The position numbers were made by a program, and so were the translations under genes. Shown piece by piece: positions 54,023 to 63,067 of a stretch of 64,000 nt of DNA; position 1 is the stretch's first letter, and each line of letters opens with the position of its first letter. The stretch comes from Carbonactinospora thermoautotrophica. GTDB lineage: Bacteria; Actinomycetota; Actinomycetes; Streptomycetales; Carbonactinosporaceae. Location: contig NZ_JYIJ01000016.1 of NCBI RefSeq assembly GCF_001543895.1, forward strand, positions 62,001 through 126,000, read 5' to 3'. The notes beneath the pieces are model-generated. The model had not been told where the DNA came from. It searched no databases and worked only from the letters and a program-made list of their open reading frames with translations.

Positions 54023-55273
54023 ATGCGGATCCTGCTCTTGTCCTGGGAGTACCCACCGGTGATCTACGGTGGGCTCGGTCGCCATGTGCACGCGCTCGCC
54101 GAGGCGCTCGCCGCCGGCGGGCACGAGGTCACCGTGGTCACCCAGCACCCCGACTCGTCGGTTGATAGCCCGGTCCCGTACGAGGAGGTGCTGCGCGGCG
54201 TGCACGTGGTCCGGGTACCGCAGGACCCGCCGCCGCTGCCGCGCAGCGACATCCTCGCCTGGGTGATGGGCTTCAACCACGGGATCACCCGGGCCGGGCT
54301 GCGGGTCGCCCGCGACCGGGCGTACGACGTGATCCACGCCCACGACTGGCTGGTCGCGCACGCCGCGCAGACGCTGCGAGAGGCGCTGGAGCTGCCGCTG
54401 GTCGTCACCGTTCACGCGACCGAGGGCGGCCGCCACCAGGGCTGGCTGCCCGGGCCGCTGAACCGGGCGATCCATGCCGTCGAGTGGTGGCTGGTGCACG
54501 CGGCGGCGCGCGTCATCACCTGCTCCGCGCACATGCGCTGGGAGGTCGCCCGGCTGTTCGAGGTACCCGGGTCCCGGCTTACTGTCATCCCCAACGGGAT
54601 CGACCTCGCCGGGTGGCGGGCTCCCGCGGAGGCGGTCGCCGCGGCGCGCGCCGAGTACGGAGCGGACGGCCCGCTGCTGGTCTTCAGCGGCCGGCTGGTC
54701 TGGGAGAAGGGCGCGCAAACGCTGCTGGAGGCCGTGCCCCGGCTGCGTCGCCGCCACCCGGGGCTGCGGGTCGTCATCGCGGGCGACGGTCATGGACGGG
54801 AAAAGCTGGAGGCGCTCGCCCGGGAACTGCGGCTCGGCCGGTCGGTCCGGTTCGCCGGCTGGCTGGGGCGGGAAGAGCTGACCGCCCTGGTCGCCGCCGC
54901 CGACGTGGCGGTCGTGCCGTCGATCTACGAGCCGTTCGGCCTGGTCGCGCTGGAGGCGGCCGCGGTCGGCACCCCGCTGGTGGTGGGCGACACCGGCGGC
55001 TTGCGGGAGTTCGTGGAGCACGAGGTCACCGGCCTGCGGTTCCCGCCCGGCGACAAGGCGGCCCTGGCCGACGCGGTCACCCGCCTGCTGCGGGACACCG
55101 CGCTGGCCGGAGAGCTGGCCCGGCACGCGCGCAAGGTGCTGGAGCGCGACTACGCCTGGGGCGCGATCGCCGAGCAGACCGCGCGGGTGTACGAGCAGGC
55201 GCTCGCCGACCCGGTCCCCGGCGACCCGCCGCCGCTGGTCTTCGGCGAGGGCAACCTGTTGCGTGACCAATGA
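54023..55273 (+). CDS. Rv3032-like alpha-glucan glucosyltransferase (GT4)
   Basis: A 416-residue GT-B glycosyltransferase starting MRILLLSWEYPPVIYGGLGR, almost as in Rv3032, the alpha-1,4-glucosyltransferase that elongates MGLP. It has 'IHAHDWLVAHAAQTL', HATEGGRHQGW, the RLVWEKGAQ donor-domain start and the EX7E motif in YEPFGLVALEAAAVGTPLV (near 302). ATG 54023 matches the family N-terminus, though no ribosome site is evident; a start at 53987 is possible. Confidence 0.9.
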   Translation: MRILLLSWEYPPVIYGGLGRHVHALAEALAAGGHEVTVVTQHPDSSVDSPVPYEEVLRGVHVVRVPQDPPPLPRSDILAWVMGFNHGITRAGLRVARDRAYDVIHAHDWLVAHAAQTLREALELPLVVTVHATEGGRHQGWLPGPLNRAIHAVEWWLVHAAARVITCSAHMRWEVARLFEVPGSRLTVIPNGIDLAGWRAPAEAVAAARAEYGADGPLLVFSGRLVWEKGAQTLLEAVPRLRRRHPGLRVVIAGDGHGREKLEALARELRLGRSVRFAGWLGREELTALVAAADVAVVPSIYEPFGLVALEAAAVGTPLVVGDTGGLREFVEHEVTGLRFPPGDKAALADAVTRLLRDTALAGELARHARKVLERDYAWGAIAEQTARVYEQALADPVPGDPPPLVFGEGNLLRDQ

Positions 55274-55297
55274 TCTCTGCCGTGGTCCGGTGGTAGC

Positions 55298-56812
55298 GTG
55301 CCGACCATGGACGCTCGCCTGCGCGCCGTATGCGACATGATCGTGCCCGAGGTCCGCGAGTACTCCGGGCTGCACGAGTACGACGGCATGGTCCAGGACC
55401 TGTCCCCCGACGGGGTGCGGGCCGCGCTGCGCCGCCTGGGCGGCGACCCGCTTGACGACCCGCACGACGAGGCGCACCTTTCGGCCTTCGAGAACGCGCT
55501 GCGGTTCCAGTTCGGGGAGCTCGAGCTGCACCGGCGGAACCCGCTGGTCCACCTCGGGAACCTGGACCTGTCCAGTTACGACCGCGAGTACGCCCCGGCG
55601 GAGGAGCGGGCCGCGGCCAAGCGCCGGCACCTCGCCGGGTGGCCGGACGCCGTCGACGCCGCGATCGCCGCGCTGGACGCGGTGAGCGCACCGGTGGCCG
55701 AGGCGCTGCTGCCGGCGATCAAGGGACTCGCGGCGGGCCTGGACGCCGAGGCCGGCGAGACGGAAGCGGCGGCGCTGCGCGCCCACGAGCGGCTGGTCCA
55801 GCACGTCGCGCGCGCGGCGCGGGAGGGCGACCCCAGCCCGGCGCTGGGCGCGGCCAACCTCGCCCGGCTCATGGGCGTGGCTGAGGCCACCGAGGTGGAT
55901 CTCGGCCGGCTCGCCGAGCGGGCCGACGCCGAACGCGATCGGATCATGGCCATCCTGACCGAGGCGTGCGCCCGGCTCGACCCGGACCGCAAGCCGGCCG
56001 AGCTGATTCCCGAGCTGCTGCGCGACCACCCCGACATCGAGGGGGTCCTCCAGGAGGCCCGGCAGCAGACCGCCGAGGCGATCGCGTTCAGCCGGGAGCG
56101 CCAGCTCGCCCCGTACCTGGACGGGGAGTGCCTGGTCGGGCCGGCGCCGGAGTCGCGCAGCTGGGCCATGGCGATGATGTGCTGGTCGGCGCCGGAGGAG
56201 CCGGACGGGCCGTCCTGGTACTACGTGACCCCGCCCGACCCCTCCTGGCCGGCGGAGGAGATCGAGGAGTGGCTGAGCGTGTTCAGCCGCACCACGCTGC
56301 CGGCGATCACCGTGCACGAGGTCGCCCCAGGGCACTTCGCCCACGGGCGGGCGCTACGGCGGGCGGCCACCCCGGTCCGGCGGATCCTGCACTCGATGAC
56401 GTTCTGCGAGGGCTGGGCCCACTACGTGGAGGAGGTCTGCCTGGAGGAAGGCTTCCGGGCCGGCGACCCGCGCTTCGCTGTCGGTTTCTGCGTCGAGGCG
56501 CTGATCCGCGTCACCCGGCTGGCGTGCGCGATCGGCCTGCACACCGGCGCGATGGACGTGGCCGAGGCCACCCAGCGGTTCATGCGGGATGCGTTCTTGG
56601 CCCGCAAGGGCGCGGCCAGCGAGGCCCAGCGCGGCACCTTCGACCCCACGTACGGCCGGTACACCTGGGGCAAGCTCGCCATCCTCGACCTGCGCGAGCA
56701 GGCGAAGGCCCGCTGGGGCGCGGGCTTCAGCCTCCAGCGCTTCCACCGGGCCATGCTCGACCTGGGCAGCCCACCCATCGGCCTGCTCGGCACGGCCCTG
56801 GAGCGCGGCTGA
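55298..56812 (+). CDS. DUF885-family protein, putative zinc peptidase fold
   Basis: A 504-residue DUF885 protein. The metal-site motif HEVAPGHF (near 339) and the downstream EGWAHYVEEV (near 371) are intact, as in this M3/M2-like peptidase-fold family. The N-terminal half is helical and charged. No signal peptide, so it is probably cytoplasmic. GTG 55298 or ATG 55307 may be the start. It follows the glucosyltransferase by 24 bases, but its link to glucan synthesis is unknown. Confidence 0.85.
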   Translation: MPTMDARLRAVCDMIVPEVREYSGLHEYDGMVQDLSPDGVRAALRRLGGDPLDDPHDEAHLSAFENALRFQFGELELHRRNPLVHLGNLDLSSYDREYAPAEERAAAKRRHLAGWPDAVDAAIAALDAVSAPVAEALLPAIKGLAAGLDAEAGETEAAALRAHERLVQHVARAAREGDPSPALGAANLARLMGVAEATEVDLGRLAERADAERDRIMAILTEACARLDPDRKPAELIPELLRDHPDIEGVLQEARQQTAEAIAFSRERQLAPYLDGECLVGPAPESRSWAMAMMCWSAPEEPDGPSWYYVTPPDPSWPAEEIEEWLSVFSRTTLPAITVHEVAPGHFAHGRALRRAATPVRRILHSMTFCEGWAHYVEEVCLEEGFRAGDPRFAVGFCVEALIRVTRLACAIGLHTGAMDVAEATQRFMRDAFLARKGAASEAQRGTFDPTYGRYTWGKLAILDLREQAKARWGAGFSLQRFHRAMLDLGSPPIGLLGTALERG

Positions 56813-56817
56813 GCCGG

Positions 56818-57480
56818 TCAGCGGGTGATCGCCTTGACCGCGTCGCGGGACGGCTCGGGTTCGGGGAGCCGGCTGCCCACCACCCGGGCGGGGACGCCGA
56901 CGGCGATGCCGTACGCGGGCACCTCCTTGGTGACCACCGCGTTCGCGCCCACCACCGCGCCCGCCCCGATGGTGGCGCCGCGGACGACCGTGACCTTGGT
57001 GCCGAGCCACACGTCGGGGCCGATCCGGACCGGGGACTTCACGATGCCCTGGTCCTTGATCGGCACGGTGAGGTCCGCGACCCGGTGGTCGAAGTCGCAG
57101 ATGTACACGTCGTCGGCGATCAGCCCGGCCCGGCCGATCTCGATGTCCAGGTAGCAGTTGACCGTGTCCCGCCGGCCGAACACGCACTTGTCCCCGATCC
57201 GGAGGTTGCCCTCGTGGCAGCGGATCGCGGTCTCGTCGCCGATGTGCACCCAGCGACCGAGGATCAGCCGGCCGTACCCCTTGCGGGCGTACACCTCGGT
57301 ACGCCGGCCGAGGAAGACGAACCCCTCGGTGATGATGTGCGGGTTGCGCAGCCGGAACCAGAAGAACCGCCAGTACCGCACCAGGTAGTACGGCGTCCAG
57401 GCGCGGTGCTGGATCACCCAGCGCAGGGACTGCCAGGTGAGGAATCTCGCTTGCCGGGGATCACGCCGTCGCCGGAACAT
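56818..57480 (-). CDS. hexapeptide-repeat acyltransferase, Rv3034c-like
   Basis: A 220-residue left-handed beta-helix transferase. After a basic, aromatic N-terminal part ('LTWQSLRWVIQHRAWTPYYL'), repeats run from about residue 60 ('ILGRWVHIGDETAI', 'LRIGDKCVFGRRDTVN', 'VRIGPDVWLGTKVTVVRGATIGAGAVVGANAVVT' in order) and end with GVPARVVG. It resembles Rv3034c near the MGLP genes. ATG 57480 is favoured; the frame is open to 57513. Fourth gene of the leftward operon. Confidence 0.85.
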   Translation of the reverse strand: MFRRRRDPRQARFLTWQSLRWVIQHRAWTPYYLVRYWRFFWFRLRNPHIITEGFVFLGRRTEVYARKGYGRLILGRWVHIGDETAIRCHEGNLRIGDKCVFGRRDTVNCYLDIEIGRAGLIADDVYICDFDHRVADLTVPIKDQGIVKSPVRIGPDVWLGTKVTVVRGATIGAGAVVGANAVVTKEVPAYGIAVGVPARVVGSRLPEPEPSRDAVKAITR

Positions 57481-57523
57481 GTGGACGAGCGTAGCGACAC
57501 TCGCGCCAGCCACGCGGTGAGCC

Positions 57524-58240
57524 TCAGTCGAAGAACCGCGCCATGCGCAGCGCGTCCGCGGCCGCCTGGCCAGCCTTGACCGGGACCAGGTCAGCGAACA
57601 CGCTCGCCCCGTCGCTGCTCACGATCAGCGGGTACCAGCAGCGCTCGGTGTGCTGCGGCGAACACAGGTACTTGAACGTCTGCACGTCGAACAGCCGCAG
57701 GTGCGTGGGGTCGGCCACGGAGTTCACGTGCGTCCAGTCCGGTGCCATCACGTGCAGCACGCCGCCCGGGCGCAGCACCCGGTGGATCTCGTCGAGCAGC
57801 GCGATGTAGTCCGGCAGGTGCTCCAGGACGTGGACGGCGAACACCTGGTCGACCGACTCGTCCTGGAACGGCAGGCCGCGGCGCAGGTCGGCCAGCACGT
57901 TGACGGCCTTGCCCGGACGCCGGTCCACGCCCACGTTGTCCGGGTACTGCTTGGTGTCCCCGCAGCCCAGGTCGAGGATGATCGGCTTGCGCCCGGCCAC
58001 CCGGACCCGGTCCCACACCGCGAACACGGGCACATGCCGGAGCAGCAGCTCGCGCAGCAGCTGCAGTTCCTCCAGGGTGGACAGCTCACCGTCCAGGTGC
58101 GCGACACCGCCGTCGAACCGCACCTGGACGGTGAACCCCCGTAGTCGGTCGTCGTGGGCGAGCAGGTCCTGGGCCATGCCCTCCAGTACGCGGTCCAGCA
58201 ACAAGGTCCGCTGGTAACCGAGAGGTCCCCGTACGTTCAC
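57524..58240 (-). CDS. BON-like domain fused to a SAM methyltransferase, Rv3037c-like
   Basis: A 238-residue protein. Residues 12-78 look like a BON domain ('VQVRFDGGVAHLDGELSTLEE', ending 'VWDRVRV', shown here in parts), normally a lipid-binding or scaffold fold. Residues 85-238 form a class I methyltransferase with IILDLGCGDTKQYPDNVGVD and 'VHVLEHLPDYIALLDEIHRVLRPGG'. Position matches Rv3037c of the mycobacterial cluster. GTG 58240 start, weak ribosome site, 38 bases after the preceding methyltransferase gene. Confidence 0.83.
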   Translation of the reverse strand: MNVRGPLGYQRTLLLDRVLEGMAQDLLAHDDRLRGFTVQVRFDGGVAHLDGELSTLEELQLLRELLLRHVPVFAVWDRVRVAGRKPIILDLGCGDTKQYPDNVGVDRRPGKAVNVLADLRRGLPFQDESVDQVFAVHVLEHLPDYIALLDEIHRVLRPGGVLHVMAPDWTHVNSVADPTHLRLFDVQTFKYLCSPQHTERCWYPLIVSSDGASVFADLVPVKAGQAAADALRMARFFD

Positions 58241-58278
58241 GGTGACCCGCTACCCGCTGCGCAGCGCGCTCATTCCGA

Positions 58279-59250
58279 TCAACCGCTCGGTTTCACCCCG
58301 GTCACCAGGACGTTGTAGAAGAACCGGTCCGGCACGACCCTGCTGAGCAGCTTCTCGTCGAGCGCGGCCAGCCGCTGCCACGTCTGGTACGCGAACGTCG
58401 CCCAGCGCCAGCCGAGCCGGTCGGGGTTGACCGCGCACTCGAACGTCCGCACCGGCCAGCCGAACCAGGCCGCGGTCAGCTCCTCGGTCACGGTGCGCAC
58501 CTCGATCGCGCCGGCCTGCTCGCACAGCGCCCGGAGCTCACCCGGGTCGAACGTGTGCAGGTCCACGACCGCCTCCAGGGCGGCGGCCTCGCTGGACGCC
58601 CTCAGCTCGTCCTTCGGCCGCGCCCAGGAGCCCTTCAGCGGCGGCAGGTGGGTGACCCGGGTGGTCACCCACCAGGTGAGCCGGGACAGCCGGCGCGCCA
58701 CCCAGTCGCCCTTCTCGGTCGGCTCGCCGGCGAACACGAACCGGCCGCCCGGCTTGAGCACCCGCAGCACTTCGCGCATGGCCTGCGCCACGTCGGGGAT
58801 GTGGTGCAGGACCGCGTGCCCGACCACCAGGTCGAAGGTGTCGTCCTGGTACGGGATCTCCTCCGCGTCCGCGACCCGGCCCTCGATCCGGAACCCGAGC
58901 CGCTCGCCGTTGCGCTTGGCGACCTCGACCATCTTGGGGCTGATGTCGGTGACGTGCCCCTCGTCGAGGACACCCGCCTGCTTCAGGTTCAGCAGGAAGA
59001 ACCCGGTGCCGCAGCCGAGCTCGAGGGCCTTCCGGTAGGGCCAGCCCCGGGTGCCCGCGATGCGGGCGAACCGGTCGCGCGCGTACTTGATGCACCGCTC
59101 GTCGTACGAGATCGACCACTTCTCGTCGTACGTCTCGGCTTCCCAGTCGTGGTACAGGATGTTGGCCAGCTTCGGGTCGTCCCAGGCCGCCTCGATCCGG
59201 GTGGCGTCGGATCGGGTACCGGCCTGGCCCCGGGCGTCAGGCTGGGTCAT
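58279..59250 (-). CDS. SAM-dependent methyltransferase, Rv3038c-like
   Basis: A 323-residue class I methyltransferase. Motif I ALELGCGTGFFLLNLK lies near residue 75, then 'GHVTDISPKMVEVAKRNGER', IPYQDDTFDLVVGHAVLHHI and 'VLRVLKPGGRFVFAGEP'. A C-terminal 100-residue extension carries Trp-rich segments ('AAWFGWPVRTFECAVNP'). ATG 59250 has GGGAGG six bases upstream and lies 19 bases after the enoyl-CoA hydratase stop. The position equals Rv3038c. Confidence 0.88.
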   Translation of the reverse strand: MTQPDARGQAGTRSDATRIEAAWDDPKLANILYHDWEAETYDEKWSISYDERCIKYARDRFARIAGTRGWPYRKALELGCGTGFFLLNLKQAGVLDEGHVTDISPKMVEVAKRNGERLGFRIEGRVADAEEIPYQDDTFDLVVGHAVLHHIPDVAQAMREVLRVLKPGGRFVFAGEPTEKGDWVARRLSRLTWWVTTRVTHLPPLKGSWARPKDELRASSEAAALEAVVDLHTFDPGELRALCEQAGAIEVRTVTEELTAAWFGWPVRTFECAVNPDRLGWRWATFAYQTWQRLAALDEKLLSRVVPDRFFYNVLVTGVKPSG

Positions 59251-59269
59251 GGGAGTCCTCCCTGCCGGC

Positions 59270-60049
59270 TCACCGGCCGACGAACTTGGCCTTGCCCGGG
59301 CCCTGCTCGATGAAGCTCTGCATGCCGATCGTGCGGTCCTCGGTGGCGAACAGCGCCGCGAACTGCTGCCGCTCGATCTCCAGGCCAGTGTCCAGGTCGA
59401 CCTCCAGCCCCCGGTCGATCGCCTCCTTGGCGGCGCGCAGCGCGTACGCCGGGCCGTTGACGAACCGGCCGGCCAGCTCCCGCGCCGCCTCGTACACCTT
59501 CTCGTCCGGCACCACCTGGTCGACCAGCCCGATCCGCAGCGCCTCCGCGGCGTCCACGAACCGCCCGGTGAAGATGAGGTCCTTGGCGCGCGCCGGGCCG
59601 ACGAGCCGGCTCAGCCGCTGCGTCCCGCCCGCACCCGGGATGATCCCGAGCAGGATCTCCGGCTGACCCAGCTTGGCCTTCTCCCCCGCCACCCGGAAGT
59701 CCGCGCACAGCGCCAGCTCGCACCCACCGCCCAGCGCGTACCCGGTGATCGCGGCCACGACCGGCTTCGGGATCTTGGCCACCGCGGTGAACGCGCTCTG
59801 CAGGTCGCCTGATCGGTCCACCATCTCGGTGTACGTCATGGTGGCCATCTCCTTGATGTCCGCGCCGGCCGCGAAGACCTTCTCGCCGCCGTACACGATG
59901 ACCGCGCGGACGTCCTTGCGCTCGGCCGCCTCGTGCGCGGCCGCCCGCAGTTCCTCCTGGACCTGCGTGTTCAGCGCGTTCATCGGCGGCCGGTCCAGCC
60001 GGATCGTGCCGATGCCGTCGCTGACTTCGAGCCGTACGAACTCGCCCAC
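59270..60049 (-). CDS. enoyl-CoA hydratase/isomerase family protein, EchA17-like
   Basis: A 259-residue crotonase. The oxyanion loop AAGADIKEMA is present, and both catalytic Glu are kept: ALGGGCELALCADF and QPEILLGIIPGAGGTQRLSR. This predicts true hydratase activity on short or medium enoyl-CoA. GTG 60049 starts VGEFVRLEVSDGIGTIRLD. First gene of the leftward four-gene operon, as echA17 is in M. tuberculosis. Confidence 0.93.
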   Translation of the reverse strand: MGEFVRLEVSDGIGTIRLDRPPMNALNTQVQEELRAAAHEAAERKDVRAVIVYGGEKVFAAGADIKEMATMTYTEMVDRSGDLQSAFTAVAKIPKPVVAAITGYALGGGCELALCADFRVAGEKAKLGQPEILLGIIPGAGGTQRLSRLVGPARAKDLIFTGRFVDAAEALRIGLVDQVVPDEKVYEAARELAGRFVNGPAYALRAAKEAIDRGLEVDLDTGLEIERQQFAALFATEDRTIGMQSFIEQGPGKAKFVGR

Positions 60050-60322
60050 GCGATCCTCCTCGCACGCGTCTGAGCCCGAATCGTGTTGCCCGAACCCTAA
60101 CGCGACCCACCGGTAACTTCGCTAGGGCCCGCCGGGCCGGCCCGGCCGAAGGCCAGAAGATCACCACAGCAGCTCATCACAGAAGATCACAAAGCGACGC
60201 GGGGCCGGCGAGGCGGCGGTCCGGGGCCGCCGGGCGGCTGCGCCAAGGACCGCCGACCGTCTCCCGGTCCGGCACACCTGATCTCGAGAGGGACAGCCGG
60301 CGGGTCAGCGATCGCGGACTCC

Positions 60323-60778
60323 TCATCCCGTGATACCGACGTCGACCACTTCGACCCCGGTCACGCCGCGCCGCTGGTCGGCCGCCACCAGGGCGTTGAC
60401 CAGCGCGGGCGCCGGCTCATGGGCGGCGCAGCGGACCAGGACCAGGTCATAGGAGCCGGGGTCGGGCGGCCCGGCCCCGGGGGCGCCGACCGTCACGATG
60501 CGGCGCAGCCCGGTGTCCTCGGCCGCCTCCAGCAGGTAGTCCCAGGTGGCTGCGGGATCGTCCAGGTGGATGACGGTGTGCGCGCCCTCGAGGACGGCGC
60601 CGAGCCGCAGCGGGTCGACCAGGTCGCTGACCGCCACCCGGACGCCGAGGACGGCCAGGTCGGCGACCGCGGCCCGGCTGCGGACGGTGGCCCGGACCTC
60701 GGCGGCGCCGGCACGCAGCAGCGCCGCGACAACGGCCCTGCCGAGCGGCCGGTCAGCGCCGGTCACCACCACGGGCAC
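60323..60778 (-). CDS. NmrA/SDR-like NAD(P)-binding protein, short
   Basis: A 151-residue protein with a Rossmann start VPVVVTGADRPLGRAVVAAL (V is the GTG start at 60778, GAGG nine bases upstream). Further segments are 'VRVAVSDLVDPLRLGAVL', GAHTVIHLDDPAAT and a 'RIVTVGAPGA' strand. It is half the length of typical NmrA proteins and lacks the C-terminal substrate domain, so it is a minimal or truncated member. It is divergent from glgX. Confidence 0.7.
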   Translation of the reverse strand: MPVVVTGADRPLGRAVVAALLRAGAAEVRATVRSRAAVADLAVLGVRVAVSDLVDPLRLGAVLEGAHTVIHLDDPAATWDYLLEAAEDTGLRRIVTVGAPGAGPPDPGSYDLVLVRCAAHEPAPALVNALVAADQRRGVTGVEVVDVGITG

Positions 60779-60874
60779 TGCGTAACACCTCACTCCTCGG
60801 ACACGACAAAGAACATCGAATGCCCTCGTTTCCGGCGAACCCTTCGGACAGGCGTCGTCCCGGGTCGGGATGAT

Positions 60875-63067
60875 ATGGCCATGGACGGCTGTCTGGACGG
60901 CGTGAGCGAGGGGGTCCCCCGGCTCGTTCCCGTGGAGGGCGAGTCCGTGCCCTGGCCGGGACGCTGGTCACCGCTGGGCGCGCACTACGACGGCCACGGC
61001 GTGAACTTCGCGTTCTGGGCCGAGGGCGCCGAGGCGGTCGAGTTGTGCCTGTTCGACGAGTCCGGGGTGGAGACCCGCGTCCCGATCACCGAGTCGACGT
61101 ACCACGTGTGGCACGGCTACGTCCCGGGGATCGGCCCGGGCCAGCGGTACGGCTTCCGCGTGCACGGCCCGTGGGATCCCCGCCACGGCGCCCGCTGGAA
61201 CCCCCACAAGCTGCTGCTCGACCCCTATGCCCGGGCGATCGACGGGGAGTACGTCCTGCACGAGGCCGTGTTCGGGCACGTGTTCGGCTCCGACGACACG
61301 ATCATGGACACCCGGGACTCCGCGCCGTATGTGCCGAAGTCCGTGGTGGTGCACGACGAGTTCGACTGGCAGGGGGTCCCGCGCCCCAACACCCCCTGGG
61401 CCGACACGGTCATCTACGAGCTGCACGTGCGTGGCTTCACCATGCGCCACCCGGACGTGCCCGACCACCTGCGCGGCACGTACGCGGGGCTCGCCCATCC
61501 GGCGGTGGTCGACCACCTGCTCCGCCTCGGCGTCACCGCGGTCGAGCTGCTGCCCGTCCACCAGTTCGTGAGCGAGGAGCACCTGCTGCGCAGCGGGCGG
61601 GTCAACTACTGGGGCTACAACTCGATCGGGTTCTTCGCCCCGCACGCCGGGTACTCCGCGTCCGGCACGCGCGGGGAGCAGGTGCGCGAGTTCAAGGAGA
61701 TGGTCCGCGCCCTGCACGCGGCCGGCATCGAGGTGATCCTCGACGTGGTGTACAACCACACGGCCGAGGGCTCGGAGTACGGGCCGACGCTGTGCTTCCG
61801 GGGAATCGACAACCCCGTGTACTACCGGCTGCGCGGCGGCGGCCGGTACTACATGGACTACACCGGCTGCGGCAACACGCTGAACGTCGCACACCCCCAG
61901 GTCCTTCAGCTGGTCATGGACTCGCTGCGGTACTGGGTGACCGAGATGGGCGTGGACGGGTTCCGGTTCGACCTGGCCTCGGCGCTCTGCCGCACCCAGC
62001 ACGAGGTGGACAAGCTGTCGTCGTTCCTCACCGTGATCCAGCAGGACCCGGTGCTGTCCCAGGTGAAGCTGATCGCCGAGCCGTGGGATGCCGCGGGCGG
62101 ATACCAGGTCGGGGAGTTCCCCGCGCTGTGGGCGGAGTGGAACGACAAGTTCCGCGACTCGGTCCGCGACTACTGGCGGGGCGCGCGCAACGACGTGCGG
62201 GACCTGGCGTACCGGCTGTCCGGCTCCTCGGACCTGTACGAGGACGACGGGCGCCGCCCGTACGCGTCCATCAACTACGTCACCGCGCACGACGGGTTCA
62301 CGCTGCGCGACCTGGTGACGTACGAACGCAAGCACAACAAGGCCAACGGCGAGAACAACCGGGACGGCACCGAGGACAACCGGTCCTGCAACTACGGGGT
62401 GGAGGGCGAGACCGACGACCCGGCCATCAACCAGGTGCGCCGCCGGCAGATCCGCAACATGCTGGCGACCCTGCTGCTCTCGACCGGTGTGCCGATGCTC
62501 GTGGCCGGTGACGAGATGGGCCGCACCCAACACGGCAACAACAACGCGTACTGCCAGGACAACGAGACCTCCTGGGTCGACTGGGACCTCAAGCCCGAGT
62601 GGCGCTCGCTGCTCGACTTCGCCCGCCGGGTCATCCACCTGCGCCGCCGGCACCCGGTGCTGCGCCAGCCCGCGTTCTTCACGGGCGAGCCGGTCTGGCC
62701 GGACGGGTTGCCGGACATCGCGTGGTTCACGCCGCAGGGCCGGCAGATGACGCAGGAGGACTGGTTCACGCCGGCCCGCGCACTCGGCATGTACCTGTCC
62801 GGGCGCGACATCCGACAGCGCGGCCCGCGCGGCGAACGCGTCCTCGACGACTCGTTCCTGCTGATCGTCCACGCCGACCCCGACCGCATGGCGTTCACGC
62901 TCCCAGGCGAGCCCTGGGCCCGGGAGTACGACCTGGTGCTCGACACGACCCTGGACGGCGACCCGGGCGCCCGCGACGGCACCCGGTACCCCGCCGGCAC
63001 GGAGATCCTGCTGGACGGCCGCTCGCTCCTCCTGCTCCGCGCGCTCGGGAACACGCCGCCGCTATGA
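60875..63067 (+). CDS. glgX: glycogen debranching enzyme
   Basis: A 730-residue GH13 isoamylase-type debranching enzyme (GlgX/TreX). N-terminal CBM48-like domain ('GHGVNFAFWAEGAEAVELCL', split), then the TIM barrel: DVVYNHTAEG, nucleophile Asp in GFRFDLASAL (near 365), acid Glu in LIAEPWDAAGGY (near 402) and TAHDGFTLRDLV (near 472), with ENNRDGTEDNRSCNYGVEG typical of GlgX. Starts at ATG 60875 or 60881. It works with glycogen phosphorylase, whose gene converges from the right edge. Confidence 0.93.
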   Translation: MAMDGCLDGVSEGVPRLVPVEGESVPWPGRWSPLGAHYDGHGVNFAFWAEGAEAVELCLFDESGVETRVPITESTYHVWHGYVPGIGPGQRYGFRVHGPWDPRHGARWNPHKLLLDPYARAIDGEYVLHEAVFGHVFGSDDTIMDTRDSAPYVPKSVVVHDEFDWQGVPRPNTPWADTVIYELHVRGFTMRHPDVPDHLRGTYAGLAHPAVVDHLLRLGVTAVELLPVHQFVSEEHLLRSGRVNYWGYNSIGFFAPHAGYSASGTRGEQVREFKEMVRALHAAGIEVILDVVYNHTAEGSEYGPTLCFRGIDNPVYYRLRGGGRYYMDYTGCGNTLNVAHPQVLQLVMDSLRYWVTEMGVDGFRFDLASALCRTQHEVDKLSSFLTVIQQDPVLSQVKLIAEPWDAAGGYQVGEFPALWAEWNDKFRDSVRDYWRGARNDVRDLAYRLSGSSDLYEDDGRRPYASINYVTAHDGFTLRDLVTYERKHNKANGENNRDGTEDNRSCNYGVEGETDDPAINQVRRRQIRNMLATLLLSTGVPMLVAGDEMGRTQHGNNNAYCQDNETSWVDWDLKPEWRSLLDFARRVIHLRRRHPVLRQPAFFTGEPVWPDGLPDIAWFTPQGRQMTQEDWFTPARALGMYLSGRDIRQRGPRGERVLDDSFLLIVHADPDRMAFTLPGEPWAREYDLVLDTTLDGDPGARDGTRYPAGTEILLDGRSLLLLRALGNTPPL

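Noticed and set aside
54005-56344. A 779-codon minus-strand frame antisense to the glucosyltransferase and DUF885 genes
   Set aside because: Shadow frame; the plus-strand proteins carry clear family signatures and the antisense product is Arg/Gly-rich with none.
60968-62872. A 634-codon minus-strand frame antisense to glgX
   Set aside because: glgX has all catalytic motifs; the antisense product is Val/His/Arg-rich low complexity.
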